A stretch of DNA of 64,000 nt from Synechococcus sp. AG-679-C18 (GCA_003210755.1 QCUL01000001.1:1-64000), one strand, 5' to 3'; shown: positions 48,578 through 58,623, numbered from the stretch's first letter. Program-made: numbers and translations. The notes: generated by a model not told the origin, from the sequence alone.

Positions 48578-48613
48578 TTATCAATCTTTGAACAATTTCT
48601 CTGAAATTGATCT

Positions 48614-49939
48614 TTACTTTTCAATGATTGGCTGTGAAATAAAATCCTCTTCAGTCGTATAAATAATCTGCTTTCCGGGTGAATCAATTTCCTTCGCTAT
48701 TTTAATGGCTTCACGAAGCTTAATCGCCGTGCGATCACATTTAAGTTGAGTCCATTTGGTCCACTTTCGCAAATTGCTATTTCGCTTTTGTATAGCGGCA
48801 TTGGCACGCCGCCAGATAAGCCACCTGACTATCGGCAGAGCGATCAGCAACAGGGAATAGACAACGCCAAATGAGGCAATTGCCACTAATGACGCTGACA
48901 CGGGCAAACTCCAGTTCCACAACACCAAAGACAACCCGAGCAGGCTCACAACCAAAATGCAATAGGCCCGACGTTGCCACTGGTTGGCATGAGTGAAAGG
49001 AATTCGTTGTTCGAAAAGAGGCAAGCAATCGTTTTCTGTAAAGGAGTTATCACCACTCGATTTATCAGCAGTGGAAGATTCGCTCCTCACTCCATCGAAA
49101 AAAGTCGGGAAGCAATACACCAAATCGCCTTGTTCCGTGACCTGAGGGCGTCCATCAAAATGCATTAGTACCGGCAACATCCCTTGATCAGCACGTTCCG
49201 TGGCCAACTGCAATTCAGACGGGTGCGAAAGAGACGGTTGCGAGAGAAACGGTGGTGACCCCAACTTCAGAAGAGGTGCCAAGTCTTCAGCAATCACAAC
49301 CCCGCAACGTTGTCGCAAGAAGCCACCGATGCGTTGCCATCTCTTCTGATCCAGCGCCTGGTTGGGATCTCCATCCCCAAATAAAATCGAATAAATCGAT
49401 TCCAAAAAGACAACACGCTGCGGTTGCGACTCTTTTTTGCTGGAGGGAAAGCGGCCGGGAGAGCCAATCCAGAATTGATCGGTCAGCACCGCAACAACGA
49501 TGCGAAATATCAGCTCCAGCCCACCGCCCAGAAATGACATCAACGCGTTGGCGGCGTCATCATCCCTGACCAAAGCGAGGCCCAGAACCAGCACAAGCAG
49601 GCTGATTAAGACAACCATCACAACGAGTACAACCCCGAAGCTGCAGCGGATGATCCAGAACAGCAGCGAGCAAGCTTTGCCTAATAAGGCAGTCAGACGC
49701 AAACGCCAAGACCGCGCCAACAGGTAACGGCGTAGCTGAGGACGGAAGACATACCTGACGTCTCCATCATTGGCCACACATAACTGAGCACCACTGGCCA
49801 CGGCTAACGCCAACAACCTTGACTCAACAATGTTCAGAGGCAAGCCAGTTCCGATAGCAGCTTCTGCCGTTGTCCAGGCACCGCCCTGAACACCCAGCAA
49901 CGTCAAAAGGGCTCGGTCTGTTTTTGCTTGCCCTTTCAA
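48614..49939 (-). CDS. conserved membrane protein similar to plant At5g03900
   Basis: 441 residues. An N-terminal region resembling a small helix-turn-helix (1-60) precedes membrane helices near 87-125, a conserved block VVFLESIYSILFGDGDPNQ (176-194), and two further helices near 325-375, with a basic C-terminal part. The FGDGDPN block is what I recall from the plastid protein At5g03900, listed as iron-sulfur-biosynthesis-like; the real function is unknown. TTG start overlaps the previous stop (TTGA). Confidence 0.6.
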   Translation of the reverse strand: MKGQAKTDRALLTLLGVQGGAWTTAEAAIGTGLPLNIVESRLLALAVASGAQLCVANDGDVRYVFRPQLRRYLLARSWRLRLTALLGKACSLLFWIIRCSFGVVLVVMVVLISLLVLVLGLALVRDDDAANALMSFLGGGLELIFRIVVAVLTDQFWIGSPGRFPSSKKESQPQRVVFLESIYSILFGDGDPNQALDQKRWQRIGGFLRQRCGVVIAEDLAPLLKLGSPPFLSQPSLSHPSELQLATERADQGMLPVLMHFDGRPQVTEQGDLVYCFPTFFDGVRSESSTADKSSGDNSFTENDCLPLFEQRIPFTHANQWQRRAYCILVVSLLGLSLVLWNWSLPVSASLVAIASFGVVYSLLLIALPIVRWLIWRRANAAIQKRNSNLRKWTKWTQLKCDRTAIKLREAIKIAKEIDSPGKQIIYTTEEDFISQPIIEK

Positions 49940-50913
49940 CTTGCATCACCATCGGCAAGTCTCTTTGGAGGCTGAGCATGCAATGACAAAGCCTTCAAAG
50001 AAGGCCAACGCAAGCCCTCCAGGCGCCAAGCATGCAACTGATAGCCACCATCACCAGGTGTTGCCGTGGCACAGAGTTCTTGATCGGATAAGTACAAAGG
50101 ATCCCCAAGCAAAGGGCAATCCATTTGAGCAAGATGAATGCGGATCTGATGGGGTCGCCCCGTGCTGATCAACACTTCGAGAAGGTCTCCGACGTCTCGT
50201 CGCTCCCTCAGCTGTATTGCAGTTTGAGCCGAAAGGCGTTTACGCAGCGGTTCTGAGATCTTTGGTTCTGGGGCCCAAATCCAACCAAGCAAAGGATGTC
50301 GCCGCTCCACAACATCGCTTGTGACCATAAGAGTCTGACCTTGTTTGAGACTCTCGACTCGACGCGTCCAAGCCAGGTAGGTTTTCCGGCACCCACCTTC
50401 TGGTCGAAACTGCTTCGATAGTTCAGCTCGGGTATCAGGCCGACGGGCACAAACTTGAAGGCCAGAGGTGAACCTTCCAAGGCGATGAACAGGCTTCGGC
50501 GCTAAAGCCTCCCCTATAGAACGGCTCTTTCGCTCTAACAATGCAGTGAGCGTATGCAAGAGGAAGCCTCCACCCGGCATGACCGGCAACCCTGAGGGTT
50601 TATCAATGATCAACACATCACCGTCGTCGTGAATGGTCTCCCACTGATCCGGAATCGTTGCTTCCAGCCAGGCTGGGCGCTGCCAATGGATAACATCTCC
50701 TACGGCCAGAATCCTGTCCTTATCAAGTGTCACACCATTGCAACTCAACTCAGCTGCCGCTACACGCTGAAGCCAGGTTTGCTCTGACGAGTGGCGATAA
50801 CGCTCTGCCATGACGACACTCAGAAGCCTGCCGTTTTCCCCAGCCCTGACTCGATCGCAATAAACCCAGCCGTTGTTCAACGCTGCAGGCCGCCAGCCCG
50901 AAGGCCCAGCCAT
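49936..50913 (-). CDS. RluA-family pseudouridine synthase-like protein lacking the catalytic Asp
   Basis: 325 residues. An S4-like N-terminal region (SCNGVTLDKDRILAVGDVI) and the RluA core (DVLIIDKPSGLPVMPGGG, RKTYLAW, GRPHQIRIHLAQMDCPLLGDPLY) are clear. The canonical HRLDxxTSG, whose Asp is the nucleophile, reads HRLGRFTSG here (GGA codon at Gly146). A conserved cyanobacterial/plant subgroup with HRLGRxTSG exists in my memory. Coupled to the ycf29-like gene (TGATG) and the membrane protein gene. Confidence 0.8.
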   Translation of the reverse strand: MAGPSGWRPAALNNGWVYCDRVRAGENGRLLSVVMAERYRHSSEQTWLQRVAAAELSCNGVTLDKDRILAVGDVIHWQRPAWLEATIPDQWETIHDDGDVLIIDKPSGLPVMPGGGFLLHTLTALLERKSRSIGEALAPKPVHRLGRFTSGLQVCARRPDTRAELSKQFRPEGGCRKTYLAWTRRVESLKQGQTLMVTSDVVERRHPLLGWIWAPEPKISEPLRKRLSAQTAIQLRERRDVGDLLEVLISTGRPHQIRIHLAQMDCPLLGDPLYLSDQELCATATPGDGGYQLHAWRLEGLRWPSLKALSLHAQPPKRLADGDAS

Positions 50914-51626
50914 CAATGCACGAGGTGGTGTTGAAGCGCGTAACGAACCAACTCAGTGCGGCTGGAGGTTTCAGTTTTAATAAACAAACGGCTTACGTAC
51001 TTTTCTACATTTCGAATAGAAGTTTCGAGCTGCCGGGCAATCTCTTTGTTCATGAGACCCTCAGCCACTAGCTGCAAAACACTTGCCTCCCTCGGCGTGA
51101 AGCTGTGTTGAACGGGGTCCTGATTGGGCAAAGCATCCGCCTGAGCGAGAAGCGATCGAATCTCCGTGATCTGCTTGGCCATCTGACCCATATCGGTGTC
51201 GGCGAACCTTGCCGCTTCTTGTAACAACCTCTGCTGTCGCTGAGCAACATTTCGAACCCGAGCAACCAATTCATCAGGATCAAACGGTTTGGGGATGTAG
51301 TCATCCACTCCTGCGAGATAGCCCTGGGTGCGATCCGCCGTCATGCCTTTGGCAGTCAGAAAGATCACTGGCGTCCCTCCCAGCCGCTCATCTTCGCGCA
51401 GCTTTCGAAGCAAGCCATAACCATCCAGCCGAGGCATCATCACGTCGCTGATGACAACATCAGGAAGCATCTGCTGAGCTTTGCTGAAACCTTCTTCACC
51501 GTCCTCTGCCGTTGTGACATCGAACCCCTCATCCTCTAAGTAGGCCTGAACGGCTGTACGCAATCCGGGCTCATCATCGACGAGTAGCAACCGTGGCGTC
51601 GGCTCCTCGATGGGGGTCTCTGTCAT
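50913..51626 (-). CDS. ycf29: NarL/LuxR-type response regulator, Ycf29-like
   Basis: 237 residues. Receiver domain with DDE at 17-19, phospho-acceptor Asp61 in ISDVMMPRLDGYG and FLTAKGMTADRTQGY; a linker of about 50 residues; then a LuxR domain TPREASVLQLVAEGLMNKEIARQLETSIRNVEKYVSRLFIKTETSSRTELVRYAL. RTVEKYVS-type LuxR with this receiver is found in Ycf29 of plastids. No kinase is adjacent. First gene of a three-gene coupled operon. Confidence 0.8.
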   Translation of the reverse strand: MTETPIEEPTPRLLLVDDEPGLRTAVQAYLEDEGFDVTTAEDGEEGFSKAQQMLPDVVISDVMMPRLDGYGLLRKLREDERLGGTPVIFLTAKGMTADRTQGYLAGVDDYIPKPFDPDELVARVRNVAQRQQRLLQEAARFADTDMGQMAKQITEIRSLLAQADALPNQDPVQHSFTPREASVLQLVAEGLMNKEIARQLETSIRNVEKYVSRLFIKTETSSRTELVRYALQHHLVH

Positions 51627-51659
51627 GTCACTAACGCTTCTAGGCGGAATCTAAAGGTG

Positions 51660-52175
51660 TTATGGACTTGGCAACCGCAAAATCTCTTGTGATTCCACCT
51701 GGAGGGTTGAAAAGCCAAGCTCTTTGGCCTTCTCTTTCAACATCGAGGGATCATTGCCAGCAACCTCTGGTACGCAAGCTGCCCACCACACCAAATGATT
51801 CTCCCGATTACCCGGCGTAATAAGACCGCCAGGATTTAGACGATTGAGGTAGATCGCGGTCTGATCACGCGTGACACGCAGGGGCTCGATTTGACTGCAA
51901 CTTACAGATTCCGTTGGGATGACGAGATTGTCAGGAGATTCTCTCCAAAGCTTGTAACGCCTTAAGGCAGGATCAGCCGGATCGTTCTGAACAGCAAAAA
52001 TGCCCAGGGTGTAAGTACCACCCACTTCACGTTGATCGACAACAACTAAATCTGAGGGACGTGACGCTCGCATTTTTTCAAGCGTTTTCTGTCGCAATGA
52101 TGTCTCTGCCACGCCAGGCTGCGTAGCAATGAGCGCGAGTAGACCCAGACTGGATATCCAATAAGGCGCGCGCAT
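51660..52175 (-). CDS. secreted conserved hypothetical protein
   Basis: About 171 residues with a signal peptide (YWISSLGLLALIATQPGVAET). The mature part has VVDQREVGGTYTLGIF, CSQIEPLRVTRDQTAIYLNRLNPGG and WWAACVPEVAG, with two cysteines. Family not recognised. It sits between the response-regulator operon and the divergent cysteine desulfurase gene, 24 bases from the latter's start. ATG at 52175 chosen. Confidence 0.6.
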   Translation of the reverse strand: MRAPYWISSLGLLALIATQPGVAETSLRQKTLEKMRASRPSDLVVVDQREVGGTYTLGIFAVQNDPADPALRRYKLWRESPDNLVIPTESVSCSQIEPLRVTRDQTAIYLNRLNPGGLITPGNRENHLVWWAACVPEVAGNDPSMLKEKAKELGFSTLQVESQEILRLPSP

Positions 52176-52199
52176 CACATAGGACTACAGACTCACACC

Positions 52200-53381
52200 A
52201 TGCTGCCAAGCTCTGACGCCATTTCGCCTCAATCGGCACCGATCCCCCTCGACTATCAAGCCACAACGCCATGTCATCCCGAGGTTGTGACGGCGATGGA
52301 GCCCTGGTGGAGAGACCAGTGGGGCAATCCTTCCAGCCGTCAACATCGGCTCGGACTGACGGCCGCAGCAGCAGTGCAAGTGGCCCGAGAACAACTGAGT
52401 ATTTGTCTGAGCTGCCAAGCCGAACAGCTGATTTTTACTAGTGGGGCAACCGAGGCCAACAACATTGCCCTGCTGGGACATGCTCGCGCCGTCGCCCGCA
52501 AGAGGGGAAAGCCAGGACATCTGATCAGCATGATCAGTGAACATCATGCTGTGCTCGACCCTCTTCAGCAGCTGCAGCGCGAAGGATTTCGAATCACACT
52601 GTTGACCCCTCAGCCAGATGGTCTCCTCAACCGAGAAGAGCTTGAGGCCGCCATCACTGAAGACACGCAGCTAATCAGCGTGATGCTGGCCAACAATGAA
52701 ATCGGCGTTATTCAGCCACTTCCTGAAATCGCAGCCCTTTGCAGAGCTCATGGCGTAACGCTGCACAGCGATGCTGCTCAGGCGTTCGGCCAGATCCCAT
52801 TGAATACCAAACTTGTTGGTGCCGATTTACTCAGCCTTAGCGCCCACAAACTGAACGGACCGAAAGGAATCGGAGCGCTGATTTGCAACCCCGACACCGC
52901 TTTGGAACCCATTGTTTGGGGCGGCGGCCAAGAGCAGGGAATAAGGCCTGGCACGTTGCCGGTGCCATTGATCATGGGATTTGCCAAAGCGGCAGAACTG
53001 GCACTGAAGGGCCTTGATAGCCGCAGCGAGCGGTTAGGGGCACTGCGCAATCGCCTTTGGGAAGGCTTGAGACAAAAGCACTCAACGCTCCTCCTCAATG
53101 GAAGTGCAACGGCCCGATTACCGCACAACCTCAATATCACCGTTCCCGGTGTCTCAGGGAACAAGCTGCACAGAGCACTGCGATCCCGCGTGTCGTGCAG
53201 CAGTGGATCGGCCTGCAGTAGGGGCGAGCCATCTCACGTCTTGATGGCTTTAGGACGAAGTCACCAAGAGGCTGAGGCGTCTCTACGCCTCAGCCTGGGA
53301 CACAGCACGACGGACAAAGAAATCGATCAAGCTATTGATGCAATTTCTGAGGTCATCCACAAATTGCGTCATAAAGCGTGA
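52200..53381 (+). CDS. cysteine desulfurase (IscS/NifS type)
   Basis: 393 residues. PLP lysine in LSLSAHKLNGPKG, active-site cysteine loop in VSCSSGSACSRGEPSHVL, His and Asp motifs SEHHAVL and SDAAQAFGQI, and substrate-binding GGGQEQGIRPGT. The SSGSAC loop is group I (IscS/NifS), not SufS. It supplies sulfur for Fe-S clusters or tRNA thiolation; no partner gene is close. Confidence 0.9.
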   Translation: MLPSSDAISPQSAPIPLDYQATTPCHPEVVTAMEPWWRDQWGNPSSRQHRLGLTAAAAVQVAREQLSICLSCQAEQLIFTSGATEANNIALLGHARAVARKRGKPGHLISMISEHHAVLDPLQQLQREGFRITLLTPQPDGLLNREELEAAITEDTQLISVMLANNEIGVIQPLPEIAALCRAHGVTLHSDAAQAFGQIPLNTKLVGADLLSLSAHKLNGPKGIGALICNPDTALEPIVWGGGQEQGIRPGTLPVPLIMGFAKAAELALKGLDSRSERLGALRNRLWEGLRQKHSTLLLNGSATARLPHNLNITVPGVSGNKLHRALRSRVSCSSGSACSRGEPSHVLMALGRSHQEAEASLRLSLGHSTTDKEIDQAIDAISEVIHKLRHKA

Positions 53382-53436
53382 AATAAATGGTGCGCTTCGC
53401 TACTTTCCGGCCAAGCCTATTCATAAACATCTGGCA

Positions 53437-54195
53437 ATGAGCGACACCACTGAGAACAGCAGGCTGCACGTTCTGCAAGCTATTGAAGATGGCTGGACTG
53501 GTTTTACGAAAGCCCCTTTGCCTTTTGTTCTTTTCACCCTGCTATCTGGAGCATTGGGGCTGATTTTTCAAATCATGAGCCACTCAGCAGTGGTTATGTC
53601 CTCAGGAGGAACAAGCCCAAGTTCAGTGTCTATTTTGCTGACAATCATTGCTGTTATTGGCAGCACGATTATCAGTTTATGGGCCGTTACCGGATTGATT
53701 CGGGGGGCCTGGAAAGCTCTTGGCGGCCATAAGCCCTCATTTGCGGACTTAACACGTTGGGATGGCAAAGCAGCAGGCCGCCTGTTCATCAACCAATTGG
53801 TGCTGGCCGTCGTTCTAGTGATCATCCTCTTCATTGCCGTTGCCTTAGGCACTGGCCTGTTCCAAATCAATCAGGCACTAGCCGTCATCCCTGGAATCGT
53901 GGCAGGCATCGTGTTCGTCTATTTAGGCGTCAATCAGAAGTTTCTTCCTTTCATCGCGATACTGGAGGAAGGCAGTCCGATCAACAAGATTCAACGCGGT
54001 AGGACCGTGGTTGATCCCAGCTGGTGGTGGATGCTTCTGCTCCTCGTCGTGGAACTTCTGATCCTGGGCATCGGGCTTCTCCTCAACGGCGTAGGCCTCC
54101 TCGTAGCTAGCCCCCTGGTGATTTGCATTTCAACAGCGGCCTATCGCCAATTGTTTGGCTGCGAAGACCAGACAGGCTTTCTTAGTGACAACTAA
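53437..54195 (+). CDS. integral membrane protein of unknown function
   Basis: 252 residues with about six hydrophobic segments (for example LPFVLFTLLSGALGLIFQI, ILLTIIAVIGSTIISLWAVTGLI, LVLAVVLVIILFIAVALGTGLF, MLLLLVVELLILGIGLLLNGVGLLV). EDGWTGFTKAP at the start and FLPFIAILEEGSPINKIQRGRTVVDPSWWW are the most polar parts. No family recognised. ATG 53437 (MSDTTENS). Overlaps the convergent DUF456 gene by 4 bases. Confidence 0.65.
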   Translation: MSDTTENSRLHVLQAIEDGWTGFTKAPLPFVLFTLLSGALGLIFQIMSHSAVVMSSGGTSPSSVSILLTIIAVIGSTIISLWAVTGLIRGAWKALGGHKPSFADLTRWDGKAAGRLFINQLVLAVVLVIILFIAVALGTGLFQINQALAVIPGIVAGIVFVYLGVNQKFLPFIAILEEGSPINKIQRGRTVVDPSWWWMLLLLVVELLILGIGLLLNGVGLLVASPLVICISTAAYRQLFGCEDQTGFLSDN

Positions 54196-54734
54196 CTGAG
54201 AACGACAAACGCTGCAACACCAAGCAGCGCCAATGAAAGTTGGGCTAGACGACTGATCAAAAGTCCGGCTACAACCGCCAAACCCACCACAGACCCTTGG
54301 CGCAACGCCTCAAGCCACCCCAAATTCCTGGGTGGCTTTGTTGTCACCCACGTCTCAACAACCAGTGCTCCAAGCCAAGGTCCGAACAAGGCGCCAACGA
54401 GTGGGCCCCCAAAAGGCAGTGCCGGTAACAAGCCAAGTACACCCAAGAAAAGCCCCACACCGGCTCCTACCGCAGACCAGCGACTGGCCTTGAGCCGCAC
54501 GGAGGCCAGGCCCAAAGCCAGGAGGTCGGCTGCAAGGCCAAGGCCAAACAACACCATGGCCACAACGAACTCAGGCCAGGCCTGTGTCCATCCGACAGCA
54601 ACGATCCAAACCAAGGCACCCACAGGGAGCCAAATCAGACCTGGCAATAGGGGCAAAAGCGTGCCAGGGATTGCCACCAGCTGCACTAGAAGGGCAATCC
54701 ACCACAACCAGTCTGAATCCAAAGCAAATGTCAT
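54192..54734 (-). CDS. DUF456 membrane protein
   Basis: 180 residues, four or more hydrophobic stretches with Gly and Pro in the helices ([52 protein letters not shown]). This is the DUF456 arrangement. Start overlaps the rsmH stop (ATGA), so the two are co-translated. Function unknown. Confidence 0.78.
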   Translation of the reverse strand: MTFALDSDWLWWIALLVQLVAIPGTLLPLLPGLIWLPVGALVWIVAVGWTQAWPEFVVAMVLFGLGLAADLLALGLASVRLKASRWSAVGAGVGLFLGVLGLLPALPFGGPLVGALFGPWLGALVVETWVTTKPPRNLGWLEALRQGSVVGLAVVAGLLISRLAQLSLALLGVAAFVVLS

Positions 54735-55663
54735 TCCTCCAACCTCGGGTTCTGAACTAAACGTCGAGCGATCCGCAGTTTTGCGCTGCGACTGCGCGGG
54801 TTATCTGCTTGCTCCTGTTCTGATGCCATTAGCGGTTTGCGCGTCACCCGCTCCATCCGCTCATCTTGAAGGAAAGCGGTTTTCACTCTGCGATCTTCCA
54901 AGGAATGAAAGCTGATAATCGCCAGCAACCCTCCTGGCCTTAGCCATCCAGGCGCGTTCTGAAGCAATCGATCCAGCACCCCCAGCTCATTGTTCACTGC
55001 AATCCGCAGAGCTTGAAAGGTGCGTGTGGCCGGATGAATGCGCCCCCGCCGCGCCTTCGGGGGGTAACAACCAGCTACGGCATAGGCCAAAGCCTCCGTG
55101 CCTTTATAAGCACCATGCGAGTCCAAATCAGCCTTAATGCGTCTGGCAATTCTGCGAGAAAGGCGTTCATCGCCAAATCCATAGATCAAGTCAGCTAAGG
55201 CATTGACGTCCAGCCTCGCGATCATTTCTGCCGCCGTTTCACCTCCAGCAGCAGGGTTCATGCGCATGTCCAGGGGTCCGTTTAAACGAAAACTGAATCC
55301 TCTGGACGCCACGTCTAGTTGGGGACTGCTCACCCCAAGATCTGCCAGCACGAGCGAAACCTGTTCGTCTGGTTCAAACGCGGCAAAGTTGATTGGCACG
55401 ATTCGCACCCTCTCAAGGAAGGGCTGCAGCCTTGAAGCAGCTGCAACCCTTGCAGTGGCGTCTTGATCCAGTCCAATCAGACGAACTTCATCAAAGCGTT
55501 GAAGAATGAGTTCGCTATGCCCACCGCCTCCGAGCGTGGCGTCGATGACGGCCGTGTTCTGCCAAAGGGATAGGGGTTCCTCAACCAGACACTTCATCAA
55601 TATTTCAGCCAACACAGGCACGTGGCTAAACGCATCAGCAGATGGAAGCGGTTGATCGGGCAT
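54731..55663 (-). CDS. rsmH: 16S rRNA (cytosine-N4)-methyltransferase RsmH
   Basis: 310 residues, methylates C1402 of 16S r[61 protein letters not shown] and the C-terminal [16 protein letters not shown] match RsmH (MraW). Divergent from ndhH, 45 bases between starts. Confidence 0.95.
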   Translation of the reverse strand: MPDQPLPSADAFSHVPVLAEILMKCLVEEPLSLWQNTAVIDATLGGGGHSELILQRFDEVRLIGLDQDATARVAAASRLQPFLERVRIVPINFAAFEPDEQVSLVLADLGVSSPQLDVASRGFSFRLNGPLDMRMNPAAGGETAAEMIARLDVNALADLIYGFGDERLSRRIARRIKADLDSHGAYKGTEALAYAVAGCYPPKARRGRIHPATRTFQALRIAVNNELGVLDRLLQNAPGWLRPGGLLAIISFHSLEDRRVKTAFLQDERMERVTRKPLMASEQEQADNPRSRSAKLRIARRLVQNPRLEE

Positions 55664-55708
55664 CGGTCCTTCCTAAGATCCAGGTAAAGCAATCAACATC
55701 GGCTCACC

Positions 55709-56893
55709 ATGACGCAGCTGGAAACGCGCACCGAGCCGATGGTGGTCAACTTCGGTCCCCATCACCCCTCCATGCATGGGGTGCTGAGGCTCGTCGTGAC
55801 ACTTGACGGTGAAGACGTTGTGGATTGCGAGCCTGTGATCGGCTACCTCCACCGCGGCATGGAGAAGATCGCCGAGAACCGCACCAACGTGATGTACGTG
55901 CCTTATGTGAGCCGTATGGACTACGCAGCGGGCATGTTCTACGAGGCCATTGTGGTGAATGCTCCAGAGCGCCTCGCCGACATTCCTGTTCCCAAAAGGG
56001 CCAGCTACATCCGGGTCTTAATGCTGGAGCTCAACCGGATTGCCAACCACCTTCTTTGGCTTGGCCCCTTCCTCGCTGATGTTGGTGCACAAACCCCTTT
56101 CTTCTATATCTTCCGGGAACGGGAGATGATTTATGACCTCTGGGAAGCGGCCACAGGTCAGCGATTGATCAACAACAATTATTTTCGTATTGGAGGTGTT
56201 GCTGCCGACTTGCCCTGGGGCTGGTTGGAGAAGTGCCGGGATTTTTGCGACTGGTTTGGTCCAAAGATCGATGAGTACGAAAAACTCATCACCAACAATC
56301 CGATTTTCCGCCGCCGCATCGAGGGTCTGGGAGTGATCGGGAAAGAAGAAGCGATCAACTGGAGCTTGTCAGGTCCGATGTTGCGTGCCTCAGGTGTGCC
56401 CTGGGATTTGCGCAAAGTGGATCACTACGAGTGCTACGACGATTTCGATTGGGATGTGGTCTGCGAGACGGAGGGCGACTGCTTCGCTCGCTATCGCGTA
56501 CGCATCGAAGAGATGCGTCAATCGCTGAAAATCCTTCGCCAAGCCTGCGAAATGATCCCCGGTGGGCCTACAGAGAATCTTGAAGCACAACGTATGGCAG
56601 AAGGGAAAGAAAGCATCTTTGCTGGTTTTGACTACCAATATGTGGCCAAAAAAGTTGCGCCTACCTTCAAAATTCCCAATGGAGAGCTGTACACCCGCCT
56701 GGAATCAGGGAAAGGCGAAATCGGAGTGTTCATCCAGGGCAATAACGACGTCACCCCGTGGCGCTTCAAGATCAGGGCTGCCGACAGCAACAACCTCCAG
56801 ATCCTTCCTCACATCCTGAAGGGACACAAAGTCGCCGACATCATGGCGATCTTGGGATCGATTGACGTGATCATGGGATCCGTCGATCGCTGA
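55709..56893 (+). CDS. ndhH: NAD(P)H-quinone oxidoreductase subunit H (NdhH)
   Basis: 394-residue 49-kDa-type subunit of the NDH-1 peripheral arm. [67 protein letters not shown] and the C-terminal IMGSVDR are conserved. It stands apart from the other ndh genes, next to rsmH and the naphthoquinone genes. Confidence 0.96.
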   Translation: MTQLETRTEPMVVNFGPHHPSMHGVLRLVVTLDGEDVVDCEPVIGYLHRGMEKIAENRTNVMYVPYVSRMDYAAGMFYEAIVVNAPERLADIPVPKRASYIRVLMLELNRIANHLLWLGPFLADVGAQTPFFYIFREREMIYDLWEAATGQRLINNNYFRIGGVAADLPWGWLEKCRDFCDWFGPKIDEYEKLITNNPIFRRRIEGLGVIGKEEAINWSLSGPMLRASGVPWDLRKVDHYECYDDFDWDVVCETEGDCFARYRVRIEEMRQSLKILRQACEMIPGGPTENLEAQRMAEGKESIFAGFDYQYVAKKVAPTFKIPNGELYTRLESGKGEIGVFIQGNNDVTPWRFKIRAADSNNLQILPHILKGHKVADIMAILGSIDVIMGSVDR

Positions 56894-56922
56894 TCAATCA
56901 CGATCAACCTTGCAACGGACCG

Positions 56923-57387
56923 TTGGCCTTTCGATCACCTGATGAATGGTTGAAGCTCGAGCGCCACGTGCGCTTTGGTGATACTGATGCCGCTGGTGTA
57001 ATGCACTTTTACCAACTGTTGCGTTGGTGCCATGAAGCCTGGGAAGACAGTCTTAATCGCTACGGGATTACCGCGGCTGAAATTTTTCCAGGATGCAGAG
57101 CAGACCAAGCCCCACCCTCGATTGCCTTACCTATCGTGCATTGCGAGGCCGATTTTCTCCAGCCTGTTCATGGTGGAGATCAATTAGCCGTAACGCTCAA
57201 GCCAGCAAGGTTGGATCCAAGCCAATACGAGGTGAACTTCCTCTTTCAACTTGACGAAATCAACGTTGCCAAAGGAATCATTCGCCAGTTAGCCATCAAC
57301 CCTGAAACACGCCGCCGCTGTGCAATACCAGAAGCGATCGATCGCTGGCTGGAAGCCTCAGCCATTGGAACTATCGGCCCCCTCTGA
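56923..57387 (+). CDS. menI: 1,4-dihydroxy-2-naphthoyl-CoA thioesterase
   Basis: 154-residue hot-dog thioesterase. VRFGDTDAAGVMHFYQLLRWCHEAWED has the 4-hydroxybenzoyl-CoA-type DxDxAG active site. In cyanobacteria the DHNA-CoA thioesterase of phylloquinone synthesis is of this type, and the neighbours menE, menC, menA and menF support it. Start is TTG at 56923. Its end overlaps the convergent menE end by 30 bases. Confidence 0.83.
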   Translation: MAFRSPDEWLKLERHVRFGDTDAAGVMHFYQLLRWCHEAWEDSLNRYGITAAEIFPGCRADQAPPSIALPIVHCEADFLQPVHGGDQLAVTLKPARLDPSQYEVNFLFQLDEINVAKGIIRQLAINPETRRRCAIPEAIDRWLEASAIGTIGPL

Positions 57388-58623
57388 ACCGTTCAACCAA
57401 GCCAGCCATCGGGCGCGGTCCCACTTGCCAGCGGAAGTTGCCAAAAGATCAGGACAATGCTTCCAGCTTTTGGGGCGCTCCGCTGGCAACCATGGATCCG
57501 TTAATGCCATGAGCTTTTGCAGCAAAGCTTCCACACCGCCCCGAGATTGTGCTGCATCCTGCCAACACACCAAAGCCACTAACCGTTCTCCCCATACGCA
57601 ATCCTGAACACCGAGGAAGAGCACTGCCTCCAAAGGGAGGCCAACCTCTCTCGCAACAGCCATCAGTCGAACCTCCAGCTGCTCAGGAAAAACCGTAAAT
57701 CCACCGGAGTGAATCGCTCCATCCATGCGGCCAAGAAGGGTTAATTGGGGAGAAGACGAAGCCCCTTGAAGACGAGCCGCATCCCCTGACCGCCACCAGC
57801 CATCAGAAAGCGTGAGCGGCATCAAGGTTCGATCTCCAGATTGCTGCCAACGGCCAACAGCAAGGCGATTGCAGCGAACCGCCAGCGCACCATTCGCCTC
57901 CACCCGAAGCTCAACATCATCAAGAGGCTCACCCACTCCTTCTTCCCCATCCAAAAAGCGCTCTGGAGATTGAGCAACCACCATCGCTGCCGTCTCTGTG
58001 GACCCATAACAAGGGGCCAGCTTGATACCCAGCGCCCTGGCCGTGGCCGCAAGGTCAGATGGCAATGCAGCACCTCCCACCCAGATGAGCGCCATCGCTT
58101 GCAACCAGCAAACACCTGCAGGATCTGCCAATAACCGCCCAAGTTGGGTCGGAACAAGCGAGAGCAACATTGGCATCGACTCCCAGTCAGAATGCTTTTG
58201 TGCTTCTTGAATCAAGGCCTGGGGATCCCTCATCAAGGAAGGGGATAGCCAAATATGAGCAACGTTCCATCGCTGGGAACGCCACCAGGGCATCAATCCG
58301 CTGACGTGCTGAAACGGCAGTGGATTCCAAACCATGACCTGAGCTGAATCCAATCCGATCGTTCGCAACCAGTGGGACGTCGCCGCGGCCGAACGATCCA
58401 AATGGATCGACGGCTGAAGACAAAGCTGTCTGGCCCCACTACTGCCTCCGGTGGAAAGCACCAAACCGGGACCAGCGGGCAAACCTTTTTTATTGGTATC
58501 TATCGGAAGCTCTTTTGGGCCCAACAAACGCACCCAATTCCCCCGCTCCAGGGCAGTGAGGAGAGCGCCAGCCGCAGCGGATGGACTCTCTGGGTCGTAG
58601 ACCAGTTGCTCAAGACTGCTCAT
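57358..58623 (-). CDS. menE: o-succinylbenzoate-CoA ligase
   Basis: 421 residues, acyl-adenylate-forming enzyme of the phylloquinone pathway. The P-loop is VLSTGGSSGARQ, the later motif APCYGSTETAAMVV, then DGWWRSGDAARL and the hinge LLGRMDGAIHSGGF. ATG 58623 overlaps the menC stop (ATGA). Shorter than acetyl-CoA synthetases, as usual for MenE. Confidence 0.85.
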   Translation of the reverse strand: MSSLEQLVYDPESPSAAAGALLTALERGNWVRLLGPKELPIDTNKKGLPAGPGLVLSTGGSSGARQLCLQPSIHLDRSAAATSHWLRTIGLDSAQVMVWNPLPFQHVSGLMPWWRSQRWNVAHIWLSPSLMRDPQALIQEAQKHSDWESMPMLLSLVPTQLGRLLADPAGVCWLQAMALIWVGGAALPSDLAATARALGIKLAPCYGSTETAAMVVAQSPERFLDGEEGVGEPLDDVELRVEANGALAVRCNRLAVGRWQQSGDRTLMPLTLSDGWWRSGDAARLQGASSSPQLTLLGRMDGAIHSGGFTVFPEQLEVRLMAVAREVGLPLEAVLFLGVQDCVWGERLVALVCWQDAAQSRGGVEALLQKLMALTDPWLPAERPKSWKHCPDLLATSAGKWDRARWLAWLNGSEGADSSNG

